A stretch of DNA of 64,000 nucleotides from Odoribacter sp. (GTDB lineage: Bacteria > Bacteroidota > Bacteroidia > Bacteroidales > Prolixibacteraceae): positions 1-64,000 of the forward strand of contig PNOH01000002.1 of the NCBI GenBank assembly GCA_013824715.1, in the 5' to 3' direction. Shown piece by piece: positions 43,132 through 51,207 of this stretch; the first letter of the stretch is position 1; every line of letters begins with the position of its first letter. Made by a program: the position numbers and the translations under genes. The notes below the pieces were generated by a model that saw only the letters and a program-made list of their open reading frames with translations, was not told the DNA's origin and did no database searches.

Positions 43132-44541
43132 CTAATTAATCTCCTTCGCCATTTCCAGCGCTTTTTTCAGAGCAGCCAGTTTGTTGTTTACCTCCTGAAG
43201 TTCGCTTTCTTCCTGCGAATCGGCAACAATACCGGCTCCGGCCTGATAGAATAGGGTGTTTCCCTTACTCAGAAAAGATCGTATCATGATGGCATGATTC
43301 AGGGTTTGGTCGAACCCCAGATAACCAATACAACCGCCGTAATAACTTCGTCGCTGGTTTTCGTAAGTGTCAATCAATTGCATGGCACGGTGTTTCGGGG
43401 CTCCTGATAAAGTTCCGGCCGGGAACGAATCGCCCAAAACAGTGATCATGTTGGTATTTTCGGGCAATTTACCTGAAACTTCTGACACCAAATGAATGAC
43501 GTGCGAAAAATACTGAACCTGGCGGTAACTGTCAACACGTACATCGCTGGCATTACGGCTCAAATCGTTTCGGGCTAAATCGACTAACATGACATGTTCA
43601 GCATTTTCTTTCGGATCGGCGCACAATCGTTCGGCCGAAATTCGGTCTTCATCATCATTTCCTGATCGTTTGAATGTTCCGGCAATCGGGTTGATGATAG
43701 CCCGGTCTTTTTTAATTCTTAGCTCGGCTTCGGGACTTGAACCAAAAATCCGGTAGGTTCCATAGTCGAAATAGAATAAATAAGGAGAAGGGTTCACCGA
43801 GCGCAAAGCCCTGTAAACATTGAACTCGTCGCCTTTAAACGGCTGCGAAAACTGGCGTGAAAGCACAATCTGGAAAACATCGCCACGAAAACAATGTTCC
43901 TTGCCTTTGCTCACCATGTACTTGTATTGCTCGTTGGTAATGTTCGAAACTTCATCGCCAACCGTATCGAAATGAGTAGGAGAAAAGCTCAGGTTCCGGA
44001 GTAAGGACTCGATCTGACCAATTTCTTTGGTTTCGCCTTCCATCAGGTTTTCGATCAGGTAAATCATGTCTTTGTGATGGTCGATAGCCACGATATACTT
44101 ATAAAAACTATATTTCACTTCCGGAACCGAATAGGCTTCTTTGGCTTCGGCGGTAATATCAATTTTCTCGAAATACTTCACTGCGTCGTAACTGATGTAA
44201 CCAAATAATCCGTTGGCAGGCAGGCCATCTATTTCTCCTGAAAGGGTGAACGATTTAAAGAAATCATCCAACTGTTGATCGACCCGAACTTCCGAAGAAA
44301 TGGATTTCATTTCCTTTTCACGGCCATTATACTCGATGGTAATCTTTCCGCCATCAGCAGTGAAAGCTGCCATTGGCTTGATGCAGATGAATGAGTAAGC
44401 GTTTTCGTGGCCGTGATAGTCGGAACTTTCGAGCAAGATTGAATTCGGGAACAAGTCCCTGAATTTCAGGTAAACACTCACCGGGGTTAAAGTGTCGGCA
44501 AGGATTTTTTTTACGCTGACGAGTACGTTGATTGGGTTCAT
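43132..44541 (-). CDS. trpE: Anthranilate synthase component I TrpE
   Basis: 469 aa from the ATG at 44541 (MNPINVLVSVKKILADTLTP). The chorismate site is NPIAGTFKRSGNDDEDR, FPAGTLSGAPKHRAMQLID and RRSYYGGCIGYLG. LLESSDYHG near the N-terminus is the feedback-inhibition (Trp-binding) element. The frame stays open upstream through five 9-base repeats, each encoding Met-Thr-Thr, to 44601, so extended N-termini are possible. It is the first enzyme gene after the tandem attenuators. Confidence 0.96.
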   Translation of the reverse strand: MNPINVLVSVKKILADTLTPVSVYLKFRDLFPNSILLESSDYHGHENAYSFICIKPMAAFTADGGKITIEYNGREKEMKSISSEVRVDQQLDDFFKSFTLSGEIDGLPANGLFGYISYDAVKYFEKIDITAEAKEAYSVPEVKYSFYKYIVAIDHHKDMIYLIENLMEGETKEIGQIESLLRNLSFSPTHFDTVGDEVSNITNEQYKYMVSKGKEHCFRGDVFQIVLSRQFSQPFKGDEFNVYRALRSVNPSPYLFYFDYGTYRIFGSSPEAELRIKKDRAIINPIAGTFKRSGNDDEDRISAERLCADPKENAEHVMLVDLARNDLSRNASDVRVDSYRQVQYFSHVIHLVSEVSGKLPENTNMITVLGDSFPAGTLSGAPKHRAMQLIDTYENQRRSYYGGCIGYLGFDQTLNHAIMIRSFLSKGNTLFYQAGAGIVADSQEESELQEVNNKLAALKKALEMAKEIN

Positions 44542-44555
44542 GGGGTATGTTGTTT

Positions 44556-44608
44556 TTGTTGTCATTGTTGTCATTGTTGTCATTGTTGTCATTGTTGTCA
44601 TTGTTGAA
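44556..44608 (-). repeat. 9-bp tandem repeat before trpE
   Basis: Five perfect units and one partial unit of TGACAACAA on the minus strand. Each unit holds an in-frame ATG (Met-Thr-Thr). Changes in copy number would keep the trpE frame but change the number of start codons. Confidence 0.9.
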
Positions 44609-44621
44609 CACGATTATTGCA

Positions 44622-44765
44622 ATTCCGTCCGAAAGAAGGTTGTTGCTTTGAGAAACATTTTCCCGCGGACGGGTTCTTTTTCACCTTTTTTCCACAGGGC
44701 GTTGCCGTTCGACTGAGCTCACGCCGAAGCCCTGTGCTGATATATACCGCCCTTTCAGGACTAAT
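44622..44765. repeat. ATTCCGTCCGAAAGAAGGTT repeat, copy 1
   Basis: The first 20 bases (44622-44641) are identical to 55865-55884. In both copies a TTTTTTC segment, an inverted CAGGG/CCCTG pair and an ATATTTCGCCC or ATACCGCCC-like end follow. Not coding. Confidence 0.75.
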
Positions 44766-44797
44766 AAGTCGGTTCATTGCATCAGGCAGTCCTCAAG

Positions 44798-44829
44798 TCC
44801 CCTCCCTGTGGAGGGGATTTAGGGGAGGC
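44798..44829. repeat. CCCCTCCCTG-type hairpin repeat
   Basis: TCCCCTCC-CTGT-GGAGGGGA stem plus TTTAGGGGAGGC. It lies directly downstream of the second trp attenuator in transcription order. Confidence 0.6.
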
Positions 44830-44832
44830 TTC

Positions 44833-44867
44833 AAAAAAAAGCGGCTTACCGTGTTCCGATAAGCCGC
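44833..44867 (-). terminator. trp attenuator 2 terminator
   Basis: On the minus strand GCGGCTTA pairs with TAAGCCGC across an 11-base loop, followed by eight T. It lies 28 bases after the stop of the WWW leader peptide. Candidate antiterminator pairings are AAGTAGCT at the leader stop with AGCGGCTT (7 of 8, one G-U), or TACCGTG (44907-44913) with CACGGTA in the loop and 3' arm. Confidence 0.9.
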
Positions 44868-44895
44868 TTTTTTGTTCATTTTTTTACAATGATAG

Positions 44896-44964
44896 CTACT
44901 TCCTTCCACGGTATTGCGAAAAGTTTCTGTGCCACCACCAAATATTTGTAATTCTGTTCATCAT
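44896..44964 (-). CDS. Trp leader peptide 2 (three consecutive Trp)
   Basis: 22 codons, ATG at 44964-44962 to TAG at 44898-44896. It starts MMNRITNIWWWHRN and ends QYRGRK. Three adjacent TGG codons (44932-44940) in a 22-aa peptide directly before a strong terminator and the trp operon are the hallmark of ribosome-mediated attenuation. When charged Trp-tRNA is scarce, the ribosome should stall on WWW and favour the antiterminator. Confidence 0.85.
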   Translation of the reverse strand: MMNRITNIWWWHRNFSQYRGRK

Positions 44965-44969
44965 TCTTT

Positions 44970-45006
44970 TAAAAATTAAAAACCTGCTTTTCAGAAGAGA
45001 AGCAGG
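44970..45006 (-). terminator. trp attenuator 1 terminator
   Basis: Minus strand CCTGCTT pairs with AAGCAGG across a 10-base loop, followed by TTTTTAATTTTT. It separates leader peptide 1 from leader peptide 2. AACAGG near the end of leader 1 (45045-45050) can pair with the 5' arm, leaving one bulged C, as an antiterminator. Confidence 0.8.
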
Positions 45007-45038
45007 CGATATATGGATAAAAAATACCAATATGGCTC

Positions 45039-45104
45039 TTACTTCCTGTTATTTGCAGAAAGACCCCACCACGGAAGCCATATTGTATTTGTATTTTGGA
45101 TCAT
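45039..45104 (-). CDS. Trp leader peptide 1 (Trp-rich)
   Basis: 21 codons, ATG at 45104-45102 to TAA at 45041-45039. It starts MIQNTNTIWLPWWGLS and ends ANNRK. Three Trp codons at positions 9, 12 and 13. The shared pattern with peptide 2 (N-x-I-W near residue 9, clustered Trp, basic end) suggests duplication of a whole attenuator. No consensus promoter was found upstream (45105-45322). Confidence 0.8.
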   Translation of the reverse strand: MIQNTNTIWLPWWGLSANNRK

Positions 45105-45322
45105 GTTTTTAAAATCTGGTGTAAAAAAATGAAATTAATAACAGATTAACAAGTGTTCGGGATAGAAAGTTTAAAATTAGTGAAAGTCCATCTTCTTTTG
45201 TTAAAATTCAGGAGATATACAAAAGCATGGCAGAGGTTTCTGTTAAGGATGAATTTAAAACGGAATCAGGAGAATTGAAAGCAAAAAGTAAGTTCAAATT
45301 TAATAGGTATGGTGCAACACAA

Positions 45323-45360
45323 CAAAAAAACAGAAGCTGCCTTTTCGGGGCAGCCGTCTG
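45323..45360 (-). terminator. Terminator of the nar/narK transcript
   Basis: Minus strand CAGACGGCTGCC pairs with GGCAGCTTCTG (small internal mismatch) followed by TTTTTTTG. It lies 34 bases after the stop of the last narK gene. Confidence 0.8.
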
Positions 45361-45393
45361 TAGTTTTATGAATAAAATAAATGAATTTTCGTC

Positions 45394-46737
45394 CTAACTC
45401 GGTTTTTCACAGCCTTTGCGGTTATAGAAATACCAGTTTACCAGTGTGGCAAGTATAACAAAAGCCAGTAAACCAATAAAGAAGGCTTTTGCATTTCCGC
45501 TTGCCGAAATAACAGCGCCAATAATGGTTGCGAAAACAAACGGGCCGTAGGCTGCTATTGCTGCTGTCCAGCCAATCACACCGGCTGCCTGGCGTGGGTT
45601 ATGCCCAAAAATAATGGGGAATTGCCTGAAAGTTGCGGCATTGCCCATACCGGTAAAAAAGAACAAAGCCAGAATAACTGTTACAAACATGGGGAATTGT
45701 GCCATGCCGGTAGGTGCAACAAGTCCCATAGTGACCAGCATTGTGGTTCCAATTGCCAATCCAATCCCTGTAATGGTGGTTAATATTGCCCCACCGGTTT
45801 TATCGGCAACAAATCCGAACAGAACGCGGCTTGCCGAACCAATCAACGGACCATAAAAGGCGTAAACAAGTGGATCGGGCGCTCCTTCAAAACCTCCGTA
45901 AAGAGTTTTAATCATTAATGGAAAAGCCGCTGACAGTCCGGCGAACGTACCGAAAGTCATCATGTAAGTGATGGTACAAAACCAGGTGTGCTTATTCCTG
46001 AAAATATCAAGTTGTTCTTTAAATGAGGCTTTTACAGGAATTCTCCGCAAATAGATCCATGCAAGAATTGCTATCACAATCAAAACCGGAACATACCAGA
46101 ATGCCGCACTTTGCAGGTAAATATCTGATGTTGCGATAACTTCTTTTGTCTTTGGATTGACTTTGGTAAAAACCTGAGATGCGCCATAAAGTGAAACGCC
46201 GATCATGATTGGCGTTAAAAACTGCGCCACACTTACCCCAAAGTTTCCGATTCCTGCCTGAATTCCTAAAGCTGTTCCCTGAAGCCTTTTCGGGAAAAAT
46301 ACGCTGGTACTGGGCATAAACGACGAGAAGTCGCCGCCACCAAAACCTGCACTTAAAGCCAGTATCATGAAAACCCAGTAAGGAGTCGTGGGGTCCATAA
46401 TAGCCAGACCTATTCCAATCACAGGAATTAATTTCAGGAGAGTAGCAAAAGTTACAATATTCCGGGTACCATAAATGGGCAATAAAAAGGTGTGGATTAT
46501 TCGTAAAGTTCCACCTGCCAGCCCGGGCATCGCTGCCAGCCAAAATAACTGATTCGTGGTAAATTTGAAGCCTATTCCCGGTAGCTTAACCACAATAACG
46601 CTCATCATAAACCAGGTTGCAAACGAGAACATCAGGGCCAGAGTGGTAACTGTCAGTGTTTTCCATGCAATCTTTTTTCCGGTCGTTTCCCAGAATTGTT
46701 TGTTCTCAACATTCCAGTTTTCAATAATTGCTGCCAT
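45394..46737 (-). CDS. narK: NarK-family nitrate/nitrite transporter (second)
   Basis: 447 aa, twelve membrane segments, major facilitator superfamily. The two nitrate-signature regions are SAGFGGGDFSSFMPSTSVFF with LQGTALGIQAGIGNFGVS, and FTGMGNAATFRQFPIIFG with AAGVIGWTAAIAAYGPF. The sequence resembles the NarK2 type (nitrate/nitrite antiport). It is the last gene of the nar locus, 22 bases after the first narK, and is followed by a terminator. Confidence 0.9.
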   Translation of the reverse strand: MAAIIENWNVENKQFWETTGKKIAWKTLTVTTLALMFSFATWFMMSVIVVKLPGIGFKFTTNQLFWLAAMPGLAGGTLRIIHTFLLPIYGTRNIVTFATLLKLIPVIGIGLAIMDPTTPYWVFMILALSAGFGGGDFSSFMPSTSVFFPKRLQGTALGIQAGIGNFGVSVAQFLTPIMIGVSLYGASQVFTKVNPKTKEVIATSDIYLQSAAFWYVPVLIVIAILAWIYLRRIPVKASFKEQLDIFRNKHTWFCTITYMMTFGTFAGLSAAFPLMIKTLYGGFEGAPDPLVYAFYGPLIGSASRVLFGFVADKTGGAILTTITGIGLAIGTTMLVTMGLVAPTGMAQFPMFVTVILALFFFTGMGNAATFRQFPIIFGHNPRQAAGVIGWTAAIAAYGPFVFATIIGAVISASGNAKAFFIGLLAFVILATLVNWYFYNRKGCEKPS

Positions 46738-46759
46738 AAGTTTGTTTTTAGTTATTTTT

Positions 46760-48250
46760 TTATTGTGTATCTATTGTCAGTTTTGGTGGCGGATTGTCTT
46801 TCCGGTTTAGTTTCTGCACTACATTATACATCCATATCAGGCAAATGGCCGACAGGAAAAACATGAACATCCAGCAACTGGTCCATAAACCTGTTCCTTC
46901 GAGCAGGTAGCCAAAAATGATCGGGCAGACGAATCCGCCCAGGCCGCCAATTACGCCTACCATTCCGCCCACAACGCCCACTTCGTTCGGAAAATAATCA
47001 GGAATAAGCCTGTAAACCGCGGCTTTCCCGATACCCCAGATACTTCCGATGGCGAAAACCAATGCAACAAAAATCCAAATGTTGGCCTGAAAGTAAATCA
47101 CTGAATTTCCTTTAACAATGAGCTGATTTTTTTTAACCTTTTCCCCAACCTGAACGATTGGCTCCTGCCATACCTCTTTGGTTGGGAAAACAAGCAATCC
47201 GGATTCCAGCCGGTCCAATTTCCCGCTTTTATGTCCAAATTTATAATCAATGTTTCCAATCTTTACTGTTGATTCGTTAACTTCGGTAACTGTTCCGGGA
47301 ACACGTGCGTTGATACCTCTTCCGGGTGAATGGATTTCCATCTTAGGAACTATCAGCATGAAACAGATTATCATTGACGAGCCTAAAACCCAGTACATAA
47401 TTTTACGGCCTCCAAACTTGTCTGACATCCATCCGCCAAAAGCCCTGATTAATCCCGAAGGAAGGCTGAAGGCTGTGGCAAAAAATCCGGCAGTAACCAG
47501 TGGAAGGTAATATACGTTCGTAAAATACGGGACCAGCCATTGCGAGAAAGCAACAAAGCAGCCAAAAACAAGAAAATAGTACAACCCAAACCGCCAAACG
47601 CGCGCACTTTTCAGTGGTTGCAACATCTGCATAACTGTTTTTCCGTGCGACTGAGGTTTTTTATTTTTGGTAAAAATCAGAAAGATCACTCCCATAACTA
47701 CCAGCGCCGCAGCATAAATGACTGGTAAAGTTCTCCATCCTTCGATGTTGGCTCCATCGTTGGTCAGGTTTTTCAGAAGAGTGGGGGCCAGCATGGTGGT
47801 AATGGCTGCACCTGCATTTCCGGCGCCGAAAATACCGAGCGCTGTGCCCTGCCAGTTTTTAGGGTACCATACCGAAGTAAAGGCAATTCCAACTGCGAAA
47901 CCTACTCCGGTAAGTCCAAAACCGAAGCTGCACAAGGCAAAGCTGAAGAAACTGTTGGCCTGGGAAAGTAGGTACATTGGAATGGCACACAACAGAAGCA
48001 AGATTCCAAAGACCGGCCTTCCGCCAAATTTATCGGTCAACATTCCGGCGGGGAGCCTGAAGATGGATCCTGTCAGTACCGGAATACCCAGAAGCCAGCC
48101 AATTTCTATAGGGCCCCAGTCGAAAACCTGATTTCCGGCCAAAAAAGTGACCAACACGCCATTCAGCATCCAACATGCGAAACATACGGTAAAAGCGATG
48201 GTATTTAGCGCTAGTATCCGGTGAGCCCTTCCTGTGACAACTGCTTCCAT
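46760..48250 (-). CDS. narK: NarK-family transporter with inserted soluble domain
   Basis: 496 aa from the ATG at 48250. NarK1-type signatures are GFAVGIAFTSVWYPKNWQGT, ALGIFGAGNAGAAIT and GVVGGMVGVIGGLGGF. Between two central membrane helices it carries an insertion of about 85 residues (MEIHSPGRGINARVPGTVTE through VQVGEKVKKNQLIVKG). This insertion is beta-rich and ends like the turn of a biotinyl/lipoyl-type hammerhead. Ordinary NarK proteins have only a short loop here. It starts 4 bases after narI, so it is co-transcribed. It imports nitrate for NarGHI or exports nitrite. Confidence 0.9.
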   Translation of the reverse strand: MEAVVTGRAHRILALNTIAFTVCFACWMLNGVLVTFLAGNQVFDWGPIEIGWLLGIPVLTGSIFRLPAGMLTDKFGGRPVFGILLLLCAIPMYLLSQANSFFSFALCSFGFGLTGVGFAVGIAFTSVWYPKNWQGTALGIFGAGNAGAAITTMLAPTLLKNLTNDGANIEGWRTLPVIYAAALVVMGVIFLIFTKNKKPQSHGKTVMQMLQPLKSARVWRFGLYYFLVFGCFVAFSQWLVPYFTNVYYLPLVTAGFFATAFSLPSGLIRAFGGWMSDKFGGRKIMYWVLGSSMIICFMLIVPKMEIHSPGRGINARVPGTVTEVNESTVKIGNIDYKFGHKSGKLDRLESGLLVFPTKEVWQEPIVQVGEKVKKNQLIVKGNSVIYFQANIWIFVALVFAIGSIWGIGKAAVYRLIPDYFPNEVGVVGGMVGVIGGLGGFVCPIIFGYLLEGTGLWTSCWMFMFFLSAICLIWMYNVVQKLNRKDNPPPKLTIDTQ

Positions 48251-48254
48251 ATTC

Positions 48255-48977
48255 TTAATTATTAACTGGTTTAACTCCCTCTCTGGTATTTTTTGAGGCA
48301 CGCATGGCTTTCTGGTCCCTGTTCCAGATATCAAGCTGATAGTTGCGCCATAAGTAGTAAACCGGCCAAACCAGAAAATGCATCAGCCTTGTAAATGGGA
48401 TTAATCCGACTAATACAAATGCCGAAATAGCATGAAGTTTAACTAACAAGCTCATGCTTGAAATCACCGAAATATCGGGCGCGAAAATAAATATGGAGCG
48501 CAAATAGGGAACCAAGGCGGATGCAAACCATACTGATCCCCAGCGATTGTAATAAGCGACCATAAGTCCTGTAACTACCTGAAATAATATGACCAGATAA
48601 ACGACTATATCCATTTTCGAAGTAACCGAATAAAGGCGTTTTACGATTATTCTTCGAATGATCAGAAATACCAAACCAACGAAAGTGAGTACTCCAAAAG
48701 CCAATGCCATTACCTCAACCATAATTAATCCTGAAGTTGATGATGTCAGTGAAATTATGATTCCCGGCATCAGGAATCCGATTAAATGGCCTAAAAAAAG
48801 CATCACAATTCCAAGATGAAAAAGCCGGCTTCCCCAAAATAACATGTCGGATTCGAGAAATTGCGACGAATGGCTGGTGACTGAATATCCATAAAACCTA
48901 TATCTTAAAATACTGCCAATCAGGAAAATAAAAATAGCAGCGTAAGGCAATCCGATAAGTAAAAATGAATCAATCAT
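48255..48977 (-). CDS. narI: Nitrate reductase gamma subunit NarI (cytochrome b)
   Basis: 240 aa from the ATG at 48977. Five membrane helices. The heme-ligating His pairs are in RLFHLGIVMLFLGHLIGF and in LLVKLHAISAFVLVGLIPFT with RLMHFLVWP. It oxidises menaquinol and passes electrons to NarH. Spaced 10 bases from narJ. Confidence 0.95.
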   Translation of the reverse strand: MIDSFLLIGLPYAAIFIFLIGSILRYRFYGYSVTSHSSQFLESDMLFWGSRLFHLGIVMLFLGHLIGFLMPGIIISLTSSTSGLIMVEVMALAFGVLTFVGLVFLIIRRIIVKRLYSVTSKMDIVVYLVILFQVVTGLMVAYYNRWGSVWFASALVPYLRSIFIFAPDISVISSMSLLVKLHAISAFVLVGLIPFTRLMHFLVWPVYYLWRNYQLDIWNRDQKAMRASKNTREGVKPVNN

Positions 48978-48987
48978 ATCTTTGGTT

Positions 48988-49596
48988 TTAGTATTTTTTT
49001 GTCTTGAGTTTGGTAAAGTCCATCCCGCAGGAATATGCCCCGGCACATTCAATTTCTTTTTGGTTGATCTGGTACGGTTCGAATGCAGTGTCTTTAAAGT
49101 CGGTTTCGAGCAGCTCAACAAGTATTTTCAGTAAATACCTGTAAATGTTTTCTTCAGTCCTGAAATTTGCGAGCATGTGTTTAAGCGCCGGAAGTATCAT
49201 GGTAACCACCAGTTCTTCCCTGAACGTTGGATCTTCAATCCTGGGAAGCAAGGTAAGTACGTTGGGCAAATGATCGGGAAACTCAGTTCCGCAGTCGTTT
49301 GCTGCTTTCAGTTGTTCGCTTTTCATGTTCAACAAAAATTGACCGCGTTTGGATTCTTCGCCAAACAGCACATATCCTATATCAAGATAACAGGTCGCAT
49401 TGACATCAAACGTGCGGATGTAATATTCCTGAAGTTCAGGTGTCGGTGTTGATGTAAAATGTGCGGCCACCGGCAAAAAATCGTCAACCAGCGATTCACC
49501 GTATTCCTGAAGTTCCAAATGCAATTTTTCAACAACCGTTCGGTAATCGCCCTTCGGATAATTAAATAAATGCGCTATATGATTGTAAATCTGCAT
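48988..49596 (-). CDS. narJ: Nitrate reductase assembly chaperone NarJ
   Basis: 202 aa from the ATG at 49596 (MQIYNHIAHLFNYPKGDYRT). Helical NarJ/DmsD fold with YIRTFDVNATCYLDIGYVLF and HLPNVLTLLPRIED. It holds NarG for cofactor insertion. The C-terminus has two Cys (ECAGAYSCGMDF), also seen in some NarJ relatives. Confidence 0.93.
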   Translation of the reverse strand: MQIYNHIAHLFNYPKGDYRTVVEKLHLELQEYGESLVDDFLPVAAHFTSTPTPELQEYYIRTFDVNATCYLDIGYVLFGEESKRGQFLLNMKSEQLKAANDCGTEFPDHLPNVLTLLPRIEDPTFREELVVTMILPALKHMLANFRTEENIYRYLLKILVELLETDFKDTAFEPYQINQKEIECAGAYSCGMDFTKLKTKKY

Positions 49597-49664
49597 CGTT
49601 TTGTTATTGGAATGATTATATTTCAATCTGATTTTTTGTAACGCACTACATTCAGGGTCAAAGC

Positions 49665-49697
49665 CATTCATCATTCAAAATTCATCATTCAAAATTC
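49665..49697. repeat. ATTCATCATT spacer repeat, second copy
   Basis: Tandem TTCATCATTCAAAA units in the narH/narJ gap. Same family as 18165-18197 in the efflux operon. Confidence 0.6.
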
Positions 49698-49698
49698 T

Positions 49699-51189
49699 TT
49701 AAAACACCCTTCTTGTTCCTAATTTCTCGCCAAAACCTGCGCTTCCTTTTCGGTCGTCGGTGCTTTCGATCATTTCGATGGCTTCTTCGCGGTGGGCAGC
49801 AGGGATCACAAACCTTTCGTCGTATTTGACCAAAGAAGTAAGCCTGTAAATGGTATCAGCCACATCAGCCGTTAATCCGGTAGAGTTAAAAGCCTCATCA
49901 ATCAGCGAATCATCAATATCATTCACCGTAACTTTCCGGCGATGGTAGCGCACGGTCATCAGCTTTTTCATTACTTCCTTTATTTTATCGGGCTTGCCAG
50001 CCGAAAACAGATTGGCCAGATATTGCATCGGGAGCCTTGATTCTTCAATTTTCCCCCATAAATTTTCGGTGGTCGAATCGTATAAACCGTTTGTCATTTT
50101 GCCCATCACAGGCAACATTGGCGGAACATAAAATAAACTTGGCATCGTCCGGAATTCGGCATGCAGCGGAAGCGCGATCTTCCATTCTTTTACAAACTTG
50201 TAAACCGGCGATTTTTGGGCTGCTTCAATAGTCGAATCAGCTATTCCGTTCTTTTTGGCTTCTTTAATCACCTTGTCGCTGAACGGGTTCAGATAAATAT
50301 CCAACTGCCTGTCAATAATTTGGTTTTCAGGACAAGAGGCATATTCTTTTATTTTATCGGCATCGTACAAAAGAACCCCAAGGTAACGGATCCGGCCCAC
50401 GCACGAATGCATGCAGGCCGGAGCCTGCCCTGTTTCCAGTCGCGGATAGCAAAGCAAACATTTTTCAGACTTGCCGCTGGTCCAGTTGTAGTACGATTTT
50501 TTGTACGGGCAAGCTGTAACACACAACCGCCAGGCTCGGCATTTTTCCTGACTGATGAGCACCACGCCATCTTCGCCACGTTTGTAAACCGCTCCGCTCG
50601 GGCAGGCAGCTACACAGGCAGGGTTCAGGCAATGATTGCAAATGCGCGGCAAATAATGCATGGTCATACGTTCAAGCTGAAATATCGCTTCCTGATCTTC
50701 GGCGCTCACATTGTTGAAATTGATGTCATTTCGGCCATAATCAGGGGTTCCGCTTAAATCGTCGTCCCAGTTTGGCCCGCCTTTTACATCAATCGGGTCG
50801 CCGGTAACCAGCGAAATGGTGCGGGCTGTTGGCTGGTCGGTTCCGGCGGGAGCTTCAAACAAATGATCGTAATCGTAAGTCCAGGGCTCGTAATAATCGT
50901 CCATCACCGGCATATCCGGATTGTGATACAATTTGGTCAGTCCGGTAGGTTTCCCTGCCACACGAAGTTCAAGCTTGTCACCGTTTTTCACCCAACCGCC
51001 TTTGTATATTTTCTGATCTTCCCATTTGGTAGGGTAACCGGTGCCCGGTTTTGTCTCCACATTGTTCCACCACATGTACTCGGCGCCTTTACGGTCGGTC
51101 CAGATATTTTTACAGGCAATTGAACAGGTATGGCAGCCGATGCACTTATCGAGGTGAAATACCATTGCTATTTGTGATCTGATATCCAT
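49699..51189 (-). CDS. narH: Nitrate reductase beta subunit NarH
   Basis: 496 aa. Four cluster motifs: DKCIGCHTCSIACKNIW, ICNHCLNPACVAACPSGAVY, EKCRAWRLCVTACPYKK (Trp in place of the second Cys, the [3Fe-4S] site) and KCLLCYPRLETGQAPACMHS. It wires NarI to NarG. No signal peptide, so it is on the cytoplasmic side. Confidence 0.97.
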   Translation of the reverse strand: MDIRSQIAMVFHLDKCIGCHTCSIACKNIWTDRKGAEYMWWNNVETKPGTGYPTKWEDQKIYKGGWVKNGDKLELRVAGKPTGLTKLYHNPDMPVMDDYYEPWTYDYDHLFEAPAGTDQPTARTISLVTGDPIDVKGGPNWDDDLSGTPDYGRNDINFNNVSAEDQEAIFQLERMTMHYLPRICNHCLNPACVAACPSGAVYKRGEDGVVLISQEKCRAWRLCVTACPYKKSYYNWTSGKSEKCLLCYPRLETGQAPACMHSCVGRIRYLGVLLYDADKIKEYASCPENQIIDRQLDIYLNPFSDKVIKEAKKNGIADSTIEAAQKSPVYKFVKEWKIALPLHAEFRTMPSLFYVPPMLPVMGKMTNGLYDSTTENLWGKIEESRLPMQYLANLFSAGKPDKIKEVMKKLMTVRYHRRKVTVNDIDDSLIDEAFNSTGLTADVADTIYRLTSLVKYDERFVIPAAHREEAIEMIESTDDRKGSAGFGEKLGTRRVF

Positions 51190-51207
51190 AGTTTCTCTTT
51201 TTCTAAA

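Noticed and set aside
44354-44611. 85-codon minus-strand frame with repeated Asn-Asp-Asn
   Set aside because: Out-of-frame reading of the 9-bp minisatellite and trpE; the trpE frame is clearly the coding one.
44841-44867. Terminator hairpin as the end of a plus-strand gene
   Set aside because: It has T tracts on both strands, but there is no plus-strand gene before it. The minus-strand Trp leader directly upstream explains it as an attenuator.
45134-45397. Plus-strand frame containing MAEVSVKDEFKTESGELKAK
   Set aside because: No start codon for its longer form, no family match, and it runs through the narK terminator hairpin into the narK 3' end. It might be a remnant but cannot be supported.
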